The notes below the pieces were generated by a model. That model was not told where the DNA came from, did not search any database, and saw only the letters and a program-made list of their open reading frames with translations. A program made the translations under genes and the position numbers. A DNA stretch of 64,000 nucleotides from Roseibium salinum (GTDB lineage Bacteria; Pseudomonadota; Alphaproteobacteria; Rhizobiales; Stappiaceae), in NCBI RefSeq assembly GCF_026240905.1, contig NZ_JAPEVI010000001.1, positions 470,000-533,999 on the forward strand, written 5' to 3'. Below are positions 51,870 through 60,260 of this stretch, one piece after another. Within the stretch, counting starts at the first letter, position 1. The number at the start of each line of letters is the position of its first letter.

Positions 51870-52832
51870 ATGAAACATGCACTGATGACCCTGCTGGGTG
51901 CCGCGATGCTGACCGGTCCCGCGCTGGCGCAGGACCAGGACCTGCTGATCGGTTCCACGTCTGCCTCATCCAGCCACTACGGCTATTTCGTCGCCGTCGG
52001 CCAGCTTATCAATGAAAACGCAGAAGGGCTGAACGCTTCCGTCGTCGAGACTGGCGCGACCATGGACAATATTCGCCGCATGGCGCGTGGGCAGGTCGAC
52101 CTCGGCCTGGTGACCACCAATACGGCACAGCACGCAACGTCCGGCACGAACGCGTTCGACGGCAAGCCGCAGGATCTGCGACTGCTCTGGGTCTACACAA
52201 ACGCGCCCCAGAACGTGGTCGTCCGCGCAGACGCCGGTGTTGAAACGCTGGAGGATCTGGCTGGGGTGCGTTTCAACCCGGGGATCAAGGGTTCCAGCAC
52301 CGAGGCGACCACGGAGGCGGTTTTCGACACGCTGGGTCTTGCGGCCGACTATGTGCGTGGCTCCACCACCGACATCGTCGGCGCGATCAAGGACAACCGG
52401 GTTGCGGGCTATGTCAAATCCGGCTCCGGACAAAAGCTTGACGGCTCGACGATGGACATTGCTACCTCCGTCGATATCGGCGTGATCGGGCTCTCCGCGG
52501 AGCAGGCCGACAAGTTGCGCAAGGAAATGCCCGACATCTCGGTGGTGGACATCCCCGCGGGCGCGGCGGAAGGCATTCCGGCCTATACCACCTGGAGCTT
52601 CGGTGTAGGTGTTGCGGCCCCGGCATCGCTGGACGATGAAACCGCCTACAAGATCGTGTCGGCGATCATGGCTGACGAAAAGGCGCAGGCCAATGCCATG
52701 GCAAGCCTGAAGGATGCCGATCTCGCACAGATGACGCTGGATTACGCCACGATACCCCTGCATCCCGGGGCCGTGCGGTGGTTCGAAGAGAACGGCCACA
52801 AAGTCCCCGAAAAGCTGACACCGGGCAACTGA
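51870..52832 (+). CDS. TAXI-family TRAP substrate-binding protein
   Basis: 320 residues. A Sec signal peptide (1-21, ending GPALAQ) and the TAXI fold with LIGSTSASSSHYGYFVAVGQLI, MDNIRRMARGQVDLGLVTTNTAQHA and AAPASLDDETAYKIV. AAGGGAGGA precedes ATG 51870. It belongs to the TRAP-associated extracytoplasmic immunogenic protein class, which serves dicarboxylate-like and other acids. First of the four-gene unit. Confidence 0.87.
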   Translation: MKHALMTLLGAAMLTGPALAQDQDLLIGSTSASSSHYGYFVAVGQLINENAEGLNASVVETGATMDNIRRMARGQVDLGLVTTNTAQHATSGTNAFDGKPQDLRLLWVYTNAPQNVVVRADAGVETLEDLAGVRFNPGIKGSSTEATTEAVFDTLGLAADYVRGSTTDIVGAIKDNRVAGYVKSGSGQKLDGSTMDIATSVDIGVIGLSAEQADKLRKEMPDISVVDIPAGAAEGIPAYTTWSFGVGVAAPASLDDETAYKIVSAIMADEKAQANAMASLKDADLAQMTLDYATIPLHPGAVRWFEENGHKVPEKLTPGN

Positions 52833-52838
52833 TCCGTC

Positions 52839-54698
52839 ATGACGCTCGAGCGCACTCAGAAGGCACTGGCGATCCTCGTCGGGGCCTTCGTATTCTACAC
52901 CGCAGCCACCGGACCCTTCGAGGGCCTGATCCAACGTGCGGTCTTCCTCGCACTGGTCTGCACCCTTGGCTACGCGCTCTACCCGTTGGGCGCCGGCAAG
53001 CCGTGGCGCCCGCTCGGGATCGCCATCGATCTTGCCCTCTGCGCGGTAACGGCGGCGGCCTGTGCTTACGTGGTATGGAACTACGATGAAATCATGACCT
53101 CCCTGCCCTGGGCCACCAAGCTCGACAAAGCCTTGACATTGGGGCTCGTTCTGTCGGTGCTGGAGCTCGGCAGGCGCACAGTCGGTCTGATCTTTCCGGT
53201 CCTCGTTGTGCTGGGACTCTGTTACGCGCTCCTGGGCAGCTATCTTCCCGGGCCCCTCGGCCACAGGGGCTTTGATGCTGCCTTCGTTACCGAAACCATC
53301 TTCCTTGGCGATCTGGGTATCTGGGGCATGCTGACCGGCGTCGCCGCAACCGTCATCGCTGCTTTCGTTCTCTTCGGCGCATTGCTGCTGCACACGGGTG
53401 GCGGACAGGCTTTCATGGACCTCGCCATGCGTCTGGGCGGGCGCCAGCCGGGCGGCGCCGCAAAGATCGCCACCATCGCCAGCGGCTTGTTCGGCATGAT
53501 TTCCGGGTCGGCTGTGGCGAACGTCGCCACGACCGGAAACTTCACCATCCCGATGATGATCCGCCTCGGCTATCCCCGACCCTTTGCCGCCGCAGTGGAG
53601 GCCGTTGCGTCAACCGGCGGTCAGATCGCCCCGCCGATCATGGGTGCCGCCGCCTTCGTCATGGCCGAAATCCTGGGCATCTCCTACGTCACAATCGTCG
53701 TCGGCGCGATCCTGCCCGCCATCATGTTCTACGTCTCCGTCTTTGTGACCGTGCATTTCGTCGCACTCCGGCGCGGGTTTGCGATCGTCCCGGAGGACGA
53801 GCTTCCCGACTGGAGAAGCATCGCCGCGCCCCGGCGCGTGCTGCCCATCCTGGCAGCCCTCGCAGGACTGGGTGTCGGCATCTGGCTGGGCCGCTCCATT
53901 GCCACTTCGGCCTTCTATGGCATTGTCGGTCTCCTCATCGCCTTCGTTGCGACCCAGTCCTTCCGGCTCTCGCCGCGCGAAATGGCCGAGCGGGTGATCG
54001 CCGGACTCGAGGACGCCGGCAAGGGCATGGTCATCATCGGGGTGCTGCTCGCCGGTGCCCAGGTTCTGGTCTCGATGATCAACCTAACCGGCATCGGCGT
54101 AACGCTCTCTTCCCTGATCGTGACGCTGGCGGGCGATTCCACCGTACTGGTCGCGATCATCGTAGGCGTCGTATGCCTGATCATGGGCATGGGCCTGCCG
54201 ACCACCGCCGCCTATGTGCTGGTGGCGGCAGTGCTTGCTCCCGCCATGACAGCGGTCGGCGTCGACCCGCTTGCCGCCCATCTTTTTGTCTTCTATTTCG
54301 CCACGATCTCGGTCATCACTCCGCCGGTCTGCGTCGCCGTCTTTGTGGGCGCGGGGATAGCCAACACCAACTGGCTACCGGCTGCCGGCGAAGCCGTGCG
54401 GCTCGGTGCGGTGACCTATCTGGTGCCCTTCCTGTTACTGCTCTACCCGGGCATGACAATGCGCGGCGGCTTCTTCGCGGTTCTCGAAGCTGCTGCGGCG
54501 GGTTTCGCGCTCGTTCTCGCAGTGCCCGCCCTGTTGGCAGCGGCGCCGCTCACCGGGAGGCGCCCTCTCGACATCGCGCTGCTGCTTCTTGTAATCGCCC
54601 TGGCCATCTGGCCGCACCCTGTCACGCCGTTCGTCGCACTGGCAATCTTCCTCGGTGCGCGCGCCTGCGGCCGCCATCAGCGAAAAGCATTGGCATGA
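52839..54698 (+). CDS. TRAP transporter fused 4TM/12TM permease (DctQM fusion, TAXI type)
   Basis: 619 residues. The N-terminal four-helix DctQ-like domain is followed by the large DctM-like domain, a usual fusion in TAXI systems. Motifs: GSAVANVATTGNFTIPMMIRLGY, ASTGGQIAPPIMGAAAFVMAEILG, GLPTTAAYVLVAAVLAPA and FYFATISVITPPVC. It overlaps the AtuA-like gene by four bases (ATGA). Imports the substrate bound by the TAXI receptor. Confidence 0.9.
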   Translation: MTLERTQKALAILVGAFVFYTAATGPFEGLIQRAVFLALVCTLGYALYPLGAGKPWRPLGIAIDLALCAVTAAACAYVVWNYDEIMTSLPWATKLDKALTLGLVLSVLELGRRTVGLIFPVLVVLGLCYALLGSYLPGPLGHRGFDAAFVTETIFLGDLGIWGMLTGVAATVIAAFVLFGALLLHTGGGQAFMDLAMRLGGRQPGGAAKIATIASGLFGMISGSAVANVATTGNFTIPMMIRLGYPRPFAAAVEAVASTGGQIAPPIMGAAAFVMAEILGISYVTIVVGAILPAIMFYVSVFVTVHFVALRRGFAIVPEDELPDWRSIAAPRRVLPILAALAGLGVGIWLGRSIATSAFYGIVGLLIAFVATQSFRLSPREMAERVIAGLEDAGKGMVIIGVLLAGAQVLVSMINLTGIGVTLSSLIVTLAGDSTVLVAIIVGVVCLIMGMGLPTTAAYVLVAAVLAPAMTAVGVDPLAAHLFVFYFATISVITPPVCVAVFVGAGIANTNWLPAAGEAVRLGAVTYLVPFLLLLYPGMTMRGGFFAVLEAAAAGFALVLAVPALLAAAPLTGRRPLDIALLLLVIALAIWPHPVTPFVALAIFLGARACGRHQRKALA

Positions 54699-56039
54699 GT
54701 ATTGTCCGAATAGGCGCCGGAGCCGGATTTCAAGGCGACCGGATCGAACCGGCGGCAGATCTCGCAGAACGTGGCGAGCTCGACTTTCTCGTATTCGAGT
54801 GTCTTGCCGAGCGCACCATCGCTCTTGCCCAGCAGGCCAGGCTCAATGACCCGGAAGCCGGTTTCGACCCACTGCTTGAACGCCGGATGCGCGCGGTCCT
54901 ACCCGCCTGCAGCCGCAATGGCACCCGGATCGTCACCAATATGGGAGCTGCAGAATCCCAAGGCCGCTGCTGCATGCGTGCGCCGCATCGCGCGGGAACT
55001 CGGCCTGCCGCTGAAGATCGCCGCCGTCACGGGCGACGACGTGCTTGATCGCATCGGATCCCACGTGCTTGTCGAAACCGGGCGGCCGGCCTCCGAACTC
55101 GGGCACAGGCTCGTCTCGGCCAATGCCTATATCGGCTGCGAGGGCATCGTCGCCGCACTGGAAGCCGGCGCGGATGTTGTCATCTGCGGCCGAGCTTCAG
55201 ACCCCGCTCTCTTCCTGGCGCCGCTGGTTCACAGTTTCGGTTGGGCAATGGATGACTGGGAACGGCTCGGCCGCGGTACGTTAGTAGGCCACCTGCTGGA
55301 ATGTACCGCACAAGTCACCGGAGGCTATTTCGCCGACCCCGGTTGCAAGTTCGTGCCCGATCTCGCCAATATCGGCTTCCCACTTGCAGAAGTTTCTCCC
55401 GACGGCAATGCGGTCATCACGAAGCTTCCCGGCACTGGCGGTCTCGTCAGCCGCGCCACCTGCACGGAGCAATTGCTCTACGAGATCCACGATCCGGCCC
55501 GCTATCTGCAGCCGGACGTCGTCGCCGACTTTTCGCGTGTCACCCTGGATGAGGTCGGCCCGGACCGGGTCGCGGTAAAGGGTGCCTCGGGCACTCCTGC
55601 TTCGGGCAGCTTCAAAGTCTCCGTCGGATACCATGACGGTTGGCTTGGCGAAGGCCAGATCTCCTATGGCGGTGCGAATTGCGTCGCTCGCGGGCAGCTT
55701 GCGCTGGAACTGGTGCGCGAGCGGATGGCCGGCTGCCGCGACACCATCGCCGAGGATCGCGGAGACCTGATTGGTCTGAACTCTGTCGTACCCGGCGCAG
55801 TCGCGAGCCGCTCGGAACCGGCCGAAATCCGAGTGCGCTATGCTGCACGCTGCGTTGATCGCTTGACGGCGGCGCGGGTCGCCGAAGAGGTCGAAAGCCT
55901 CTATCTTTGCGGCCCCGCCGGAGGCGGTGGCGTCACCAGGACTGTTCGTGAAATTTTCGGCATAGCCTCGACGACCGTGCCGCGAAATCTCGCTCGAATC
56001 GAGCACGAAATCACGGAGGCCCGAGATGAAGTTGCATGA
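54695..56039 (+). pseudogene. AtuA-like protein (DUF1446), single-base frameshift
   Basis: Protein of the acyclic terpene utilisation AtuA/DUF1446 family, biochemical role unknown. ATG 54695 begins MSIVRIGAGAGFQGDRIEPA and the frame runs through RIVTNMGAA; the rest continues in another frame from NPKAAAACVRRIARELG to the C-terminus. Removing one G at 54953 gives NMGAANPKAAAA, the family motif, and 447 residues. Later motifs GRASDPALFLAPLVHSFGW and GTGGLVSRATCTEQLLYEIHDP are intact. Overlaps its TRAP neighbour by four bases. Read as a probable sequencing error. Confidence 0.78.
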
Positions 56040-56325
56040 ACTTGCCCACGCGCGAACAGGAGACAAGGGCGACACCTCCAACATCTCGGTGATAGCCTAC
56101 CGCCGCGAAGACTGGCGCTTGATTGAAGAGCAAGTCACGGAGGCCCGCGTCGCCAGCCATTTTGGCTATCGCGACGTCAGCTCCGTTACCCGCTATGTCC
56201 TTCCCCAACTTCACGCCCTCAACTTCGTCATCCAAGGCGCTCTGAGCGGCGGCGTCACCCGCTCCCTGGCTCTGGACGCTCACGGAAAATGCCTCGCCTC
56301 GGTGTTGCTGGAGATGGAGGTTTGA
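56026..56325 (+). CDS. AtuA-related small protein (AtuA C-terminal domain-like)
   Basis: 99 residues starting MKLHELAHARTGDKGDTSNISVIAYR, a conserved start of the short protein that accompanies DUF1446 proteins. It also carries TRYVLPQLHALNFVIQGALSGGVTRSL. It overlaps the larger AtuA-like gene by 14 bases. In some organisms the two are fused into one chain. No catalytic motif is recognisable. It completes the LysR, TAXI-TRAP, AtuA, small AtuA unit. Confidence 0.83.
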   Translation: MKLHELAHARTGDKGDTSNISVIAYRREDWRLIEEQVTEARVASHFGYRDVSSVTRYVLPQLHALNFVIQGALSGGVTRSLALDAHGKCLASVLLEMEV

Positions 56326-56969
56326 AGGGCAGTAGCAGTGCCCTCGCGACGCGATTCGATCGCCCGCTTGGAACCGTTACCACAATGTCGCTGGACCGCA
56401 TCAATGGAGGCGTCTTTTCGCCAGTCTCGGGCGAGGCGCGCGCAGAGGCTACTTCAGGGTGCTCGAGCCAATAGGCTCGCTCAGGGGCCATTCGCCGGCC
56501 CTGCCCGCTCTCAAAATTTCCTTTTCGCCGCCGTCAAGCCTGGTTCATTGAGTTTTCGGGCGGAAAGTAGTGTTGGACGAGTTTTGCTATGTTTTACTAT
56601 GTAGCGCTGTTTTTGGACATTCCGAGTTAGACCTCTGTTTTCGCAAGAAAAATTGGCGAAATGTGAATTTCACTTATCAAAACTTGTCAAAAAACAAAGA
56701 CTTGTAACGATTTGTGCGGATAGGTGCGGACAAAATTTGCGGAGTTTGACCGAGTGCGGATATGTTTTGCGATTATTGTACGAAGTCTCTGATGAGTTTG
56801 GATTTGTTTGGATTGCGGTAGGACGGCAAGATAGAGAAAGTGAGGCACTTTCTGGACCGGGAACAGTCGGTTCCCGCGCGCTTATTCGCCCTTGGGGCTC
56901 AACGAAGGGCTCTCTGCGATGTGATCCGGCGAGAGGCCCCGAAGCCGATCGGCTTCGCAACTGCCTCCC
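56326..56969. other. 644 bp intergenic stretch with an AT-rich core
   Basis: No reliable gene. The centre (about 56570-56830) is clearly AT-richer than the surroundings. GTGCGGA recurs at 56714, 56724 and 56754, with a partial TGCGGA between. A perfect palindrome GAAGCCGATCGGCTTC is at 56941-56956, just past the LysR gene stop, and could be a terminator hairpin without a T tract. Open frames here are short and unlike known proteins. Confidence 0.5.
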
Positions 56970-57866
56970 CTATCCCTTCCCGACCTTGAGGCTTTCGACC
57001 ATGATGTCGAGGAACAGGCGCGCGAGCCTGGAGAGACCGGGGCTGCCGGTGTGAACGGCATAGACCGTGATATCGGGAAAGCGCCACTGCGGGAGAACTT
57101 CCGTGAGGCGACCGGCATCGATGTCCTTCCCGCACAGAAGGCCCGGCAACTCGCCGATGCCGAGTCCGCGGAGCACCGCGGCCTTCAGCCCGGCGTAGTC
57201 GTTGAGGGCAAGATCGGGCTCAAAGGTGAGTTCCTGGCACGAGCCGCTTTTCGATAGCGGCCACGTGACGCTTCCTCGCTCCTGGAATCCGAAGCCCAGG
57301 CGGCGGTGTCCGGAGAGGTCCCGAGGTTCCCGCGGGAGCGGATTGACCGCCAGATAGGCGGGTGCTGCAACGAGACGGTGGCGGTGGGTGATGAGCTTCC
57401 TGATCACGAGATCGGGCCGGGTGGGCCGAACGACCCGGAAGGAAAGGTCGATGGCATCGTCAGTGAAATCCAGCATGCGCTCGGAGACGAACATGCGAAT
57501 GCGTGCCTGGCCGTAGCGCTGCAGGAACGTCTCGATCGGCTCCAGAAACAGGATTTCGGCAAGGTTGGGCGGAACCGTTATGGTAACCGTGCCCGCAGTG
57601 TCGGTCTGCCGGTCACGCAGCGTTCGATTGGCTAGGACGAGTGCATCGAGCCCCTTCTTGCACAGCTCGAAGTAGTCCGTACCGGCCTCGGTCAACCTGA
57701 TTCTGCGCTTCGAGCGGTCGAGAAGCTGCACCTCGAGAGCCGCCTCAAGCTCGGCCACCTTGCGGCTGACGGTGGACAGCGGCGTCGAAAGCGTCTTTGC
57801 GGCATCGGTGAAGCTGCCGGAACGGACGACCTGAACGAAGATCGCAATGGCATCATAGCTGGGCAT
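56970..57866 (-). CDS. LysR-family regulator
   Basis: 298 residues. Winged helix YDAIAIFVQVVRSGSFTDAAKTLSTPLSTVSRKVAELEAAL at about 4-43 and the effector domain with SERMLDFTDDAIDLSFRVVRPTRPDLV. Divergent from the glyoxalase-like gene across 107 bp with two TTCCA-N4-TGGAA dyads. It probably controls itself and that gene. The ligand is unknown. Confidence 0.88.
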   Translation of the reverse strand: MPSYDAIAIFVQVVRSGSFTDAAKTLSTPLSTVSRKVAELEAALEVQLLDRSKRRIRLTEAGTDYFELCKKGLDALVLANRTLRDRQTDTAGTVTITVPPNLAEILFLEPIETFLQRYGQARIRMFVSERMLDFTDDAIDLSFRVVRPTRPDLVIRKLITHRHRLVAAPAYLAVNPLPREPRDLSGHRRLGFGFQERGSVTWPLSKSGSCQELTFEPDLALNDYAGLKAAVLRGLGIGELPGLLCGKDIDAGRLTEVLPQWRFPDITVYAVHTGSPGLSRLARLFLDIMVESLKVGKG

Positions 57867-57872
57867 CTAACT

Positions 57873-57925
57873 TTCCATATTTGGAATGATCCTATCATTA
57901 AAGACAGGTAGTTCCAGATATGGAA
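57873..57925. promoter_or_regulatory. Pair of TTCCA-N4-TGGAA palindromes between LysR and glyoxalase-like genes
   Basis: TTCCA-TATT-TGGAA (57873-57886) and TTCCA-GATA-TGGAA (57912-57925) are identical in both five-base arms and start 39 bp apart. One lies next to each divergent start. This is the pattern of a LysR recognition site and an activation site. Binding is inferred. Confidence 0.6.
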
Positions 57926-57973
57926 ATACTAGATGATGTGCCATGCAGTTTCGAAGCAACGCAGGAGCAGGCC

Positions 57974-58333
57974 ATGGCCAACGTGGACAAGTCCATCAAC
58001 TATATCGAATTCCCCCTTGTCGATGCTGAAGCGACAAAGCGCTTCTATGAAGTGCTCTTCGGTTGGCAGTTCCAGGACTGGGGGCCGAATTATGTGAGCT
58101 TCACCGGCGCCGGTGTGGAAGGCGGCTTCAACGGAGAAGCCGGCGCGCCGGTCAACGCGCCCGGCGTGCTCGTCGTGCTTTATGCGCGCGATCTCCCGGC
58201 CATGGTTGAGGCTGTCCGGCAGGCGGGCGGGAAGATTCTGCGCGAAATCTATCCCTTTCCGGGCGGGCGGCGGTTCCATTTCGCCGACCCCAATGGCAAC
58301 GAGCTAGCCATCTGGACGGAGGCCCAGGAGTGA
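57974..58333 (+). CDS. Glyoxalase/VOC-superfamily protein
   Basis: 119 residues in the vicinal oxygen chelate fold: NYIEFPLVDAEATKRFYEVLFGWQFQDW at the start and FHFADPNGNELAIWTE at the end. The final Glu (ELAIWTE) is where VOC metal ligands sit, but the usual first His is absent (NYIEF), so it may not be an active glyoxalase. ATG 57974 has GGAG upstream; the earlier frame is longer by 18 residues. Bases 58334-58547 after it hold no supported gene. Confidence 0.82.
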   Translation: MANVDKSINYIEFPLVDAEATKRFYEVLFGWQFQDWGPNYVSFTGAGVEGGFNGEAGAPVNAPGVLVVLYARDLPAMVEAVRQAGGKILREIYPFPGGRRFHFADPNGNELAIWTEAQE

Positions 58334-58547
58334 CCGTTCTCGTCACCGCTACAATCGGCACCATCGGCTCCGAAATCCTCATAGTGGTAGCAGTCGCGAG
58401 CCCGTGAGGCGGCGAGGCGTCTCGACACCGATCGTCGTCGCAGGTTCTTGAACATCGGCGACGGGCCACGCGGTGGCGCAGGTCCCCACGACGCCTCTCC
58501 GTTTGCTCATTTCTTCGTGCTTCCGTCATGCAAAGCCCGTGGTCAAA

Positions 58548-59282
58548 TCAGAGTTCATCGACGGTACGCGGGAAGATCGACTCGAAGCCTTCGGCGTATT
58601 TGCAGTCCCGTCCACCGGACTGGCCACCGGAATTGCGCTTGAAGTGATTGGCGCGATTGATCGCAACGCGGGTGTAATACTCCCACAGGTGCTCCTGGCC
58701 TTCCATGCATTCGATGGCCGCACGCTTCTTGTCCCAGACGGGCGTGATGTCGAGAAATGTGTCGGGTTTCCAGCACATCTGCTCTGTCTGGTGCGGCTCG
58801 AAGAGATAAAGCTGCGGGGCGCCGAGTACTTTTTCTCCCGGGTTATGGCCCCAGGCCTGCGCGATCATTCGGCACTCGAGCGCCACCTGGGTCGCGTACA
58901 TGTGATCCGTGTTGTAGGGGTCGTATTTGGAATGGCTCAGCATGAAGCGCGGCTGCACCTTGCGGATCACCTCGACGACGCTGTTCTTGTCTTCACGCGT
59001 GAGCTCCAGCGGATAGTCGCCGAGATCGAGGCAAACGAGGTCATGGACGCCGAGCTTTTCGGCGGCCCTGTTCGCTTCGGCGCGGCGGGCATCCTTGACG
59101 CGGTCAAGCGTCATGCCCTCCTGTTTCCAGAGCTTGGCGCTTTCGCCCCGCTCGCCGAAGGACAGGCAAAGGACCGTGACGTCGTATCCCAGTGCCGCAT
59201 GAAGCGCGATTGCGCCTCCGCAGCGCCACACGAAATCGGCCGCGTGAGCGCTGATGACAAGTGCGGTCTTGTTTGCAGGCAT
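58548..59282 (-). CDS. galB: 4-oxalomesaconate hydratase, PIG-L/LmbE type (GalB)
   Basis: 244 residues of the PIG-L (zinc deacetylase-like) family. The metal motif is SAHAADFVWRCGG (AHxxD at residues 12-16), followed by VLCLSFGERGES and HSKYDPYNTDHMYAT with further metal ligands. GalB of Pseudomonas, a PIG-L-type enzyme, hydrates 4-oxalomesaconate to 4-carboxy-4-hydroxy-2-oxoadipate in gallate and protocatechuate 4,5-cleavage. ATG 59282 is used because it begins the family start MPANKTALVISAHA. Last gene of the operon with ligI. Bases 59283-59539 hold no supported gene. Confidence 0.82.
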   Translation of the reverse strand: MPANKTALVISAHAADFVWRCGGAIALHAALGYDVTVLCLSFGERGESAKLWKQEGMTLDRVKDARRAEANRAAEKLGVHDLVCLDLGDYPLELTREDKNSVVEVIRKVQPRFMLSHSKYDPYNTDHMYATQVALECRMIAQAWGHNPGEKVLGAPQLYLFEPHQTEQMCWKPDTFLDITPVWDKKRAAIECMEGQEHLWEYYTRVAINRANHFKRNSGGQSGGRDCKYAEGFESIFPRTVDEL

Positions 59283-59539
59283 ATCAGTTTCCCATGTTAA
59301 TGACTGGGAGGATATTCCCGCGCCGCGCCGGCTCACGCCAATTCAAATGGCCGCCCACATATATAAGTTTTTGCTATTGCCGGGCATCAACGCAGGTTTT
59401 GCCCCAACATCAGGTGCCCGGACAACGCTTGCCCGAACGCGATCGCCGACGGCGGGATGCCGCTTGTATTATTCTATAGACGACTGCAGCGAACGGATTG
59501 CCAGAAGACGCGCGGCCGCTCGTCCTGCCTGCCCGTACC

Positions 59540-60193
59540 CTAAAGCACCCGTTGCAAAAACGCCTCGGTCCGCGCATGGGCGAGATCGGCAGCCTCCGGC
59601 ACATAGGCCGGGCGGGCGTCGTTCGCAAAGGCGTGGCCCGCTTCGTACATATGAACTTCGAGTTCCGGCAGATAGGCCTTTGCCTGTTCGAGCATCTCCG
59701 GCGGAACGTGGTCGTCCGTGGTGCCGAAATGTCCGAGCACCGGTGCCTTCAAGGGCCTGTCGAGATATTGCGGCAGTCGGGTTCCGTAAAAGGCGACCGC
59801 CCCGCCGATCTCCAGTTTCTGGGCCGCGCGGATGGCAAGGCCGCCGCCCCAGCAGAAGCCGATCACCGCGACTTTGCCACCGTTCGCCTTCAGGTGGTCA
59901 ACGGCCGCCTCGACGTCGGCCATGGTCTCGGAAAGATCGGAGGCAAGCATCATGTCCCGCCCCCGCAGAGCCTGGTCGAAGGGGATCACGGCGCCGGGTT
60001 GCTTGCGGTCGAAAAGAGCCGGGATGGCAATCTCGTAGCCGAGTTGCGCATAGCGCCTCGCGACGCCTTTCAACTGGTCGGTAATCCCGAAAATTTCCTG
60101 CAAGATGACAATCCCGCCCCTTCGATTTCCCACGGCGGGTTCAATCCAGCACTCGAACTGATGGCCATCGGCCGCGGCAAGTTTCGTCATCAT
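59540..60193 (-). CDS. Dienelactone hydrolase-like carboxymethylenebutenolidase family protein
   Basis: 217 residues of the alpha/beta hydrolase family with the Cys nucleophile GFCWGGG, Asp in GTTDDHV and His in YEAGHAF, plus IVILQEIFGITDQLKG near the N-terminus. ATG 60193 (next codon is also ATG) begins the family start MTKLAAADGHQFECW. In this operon it may hydrolyse a lactone intermediate of aromatic-acid degradation. The true substrate is not known; members also act on other lactones and esters. Confidence 0.82.
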   Translation of the reverse strand: MMTKLAAADGHQFECWIEPAVGNRRGGIVILQEIFGITDQLKGVARRYAQLGYEIAIPALFDRKQPGAVIPFDQALRGRDMMLASDLSETMADVEAAVDHLKANGGKVAVIGFCWGGGLAIRAAQKLEIGGAVAFYGTRLPQYLDRPLKAPVLGHFGTTDDHVPPEMLEQAKAYLPELEVHMYEAGHAFANDARPAYVPEAADLAHARTEAFLQRVL

Positions 60194-60260
60194 TTTCCAA
60201 GTTTCCCGATCGGACTGAAGTGTTTGAGAGAAAGGCCGCTTCAGCGGCCTTCCGAAGGGT

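Noticed and set aside
51966..53393. A 475-codon open frame antisense to the TAXI receptor and permease
   Set aside because: Covers two well-supported genes on the other strand and has no recognisable domain.
5128..54953. Programmed ribosomal frameshifting as an explanation of the six split genes
   Set aside because: No slippery heptamer with pseudoknot is shared, indels go in both directions (+1 and -1), and the families are not known to use recoding.
56653..57054. A 133-codon frame in the AT-rich gap
   Set aside because: Crosses the palindrome and runs into the end of the LysR gene on the other strand; no ribosome site, no homology.
57974..58333. Calling the VOC protein a lactoylglutathione lyase
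   Set aside because: It lacks the first metal-binding His and is a single 119-residue domain, so only superfamily membership is supported.
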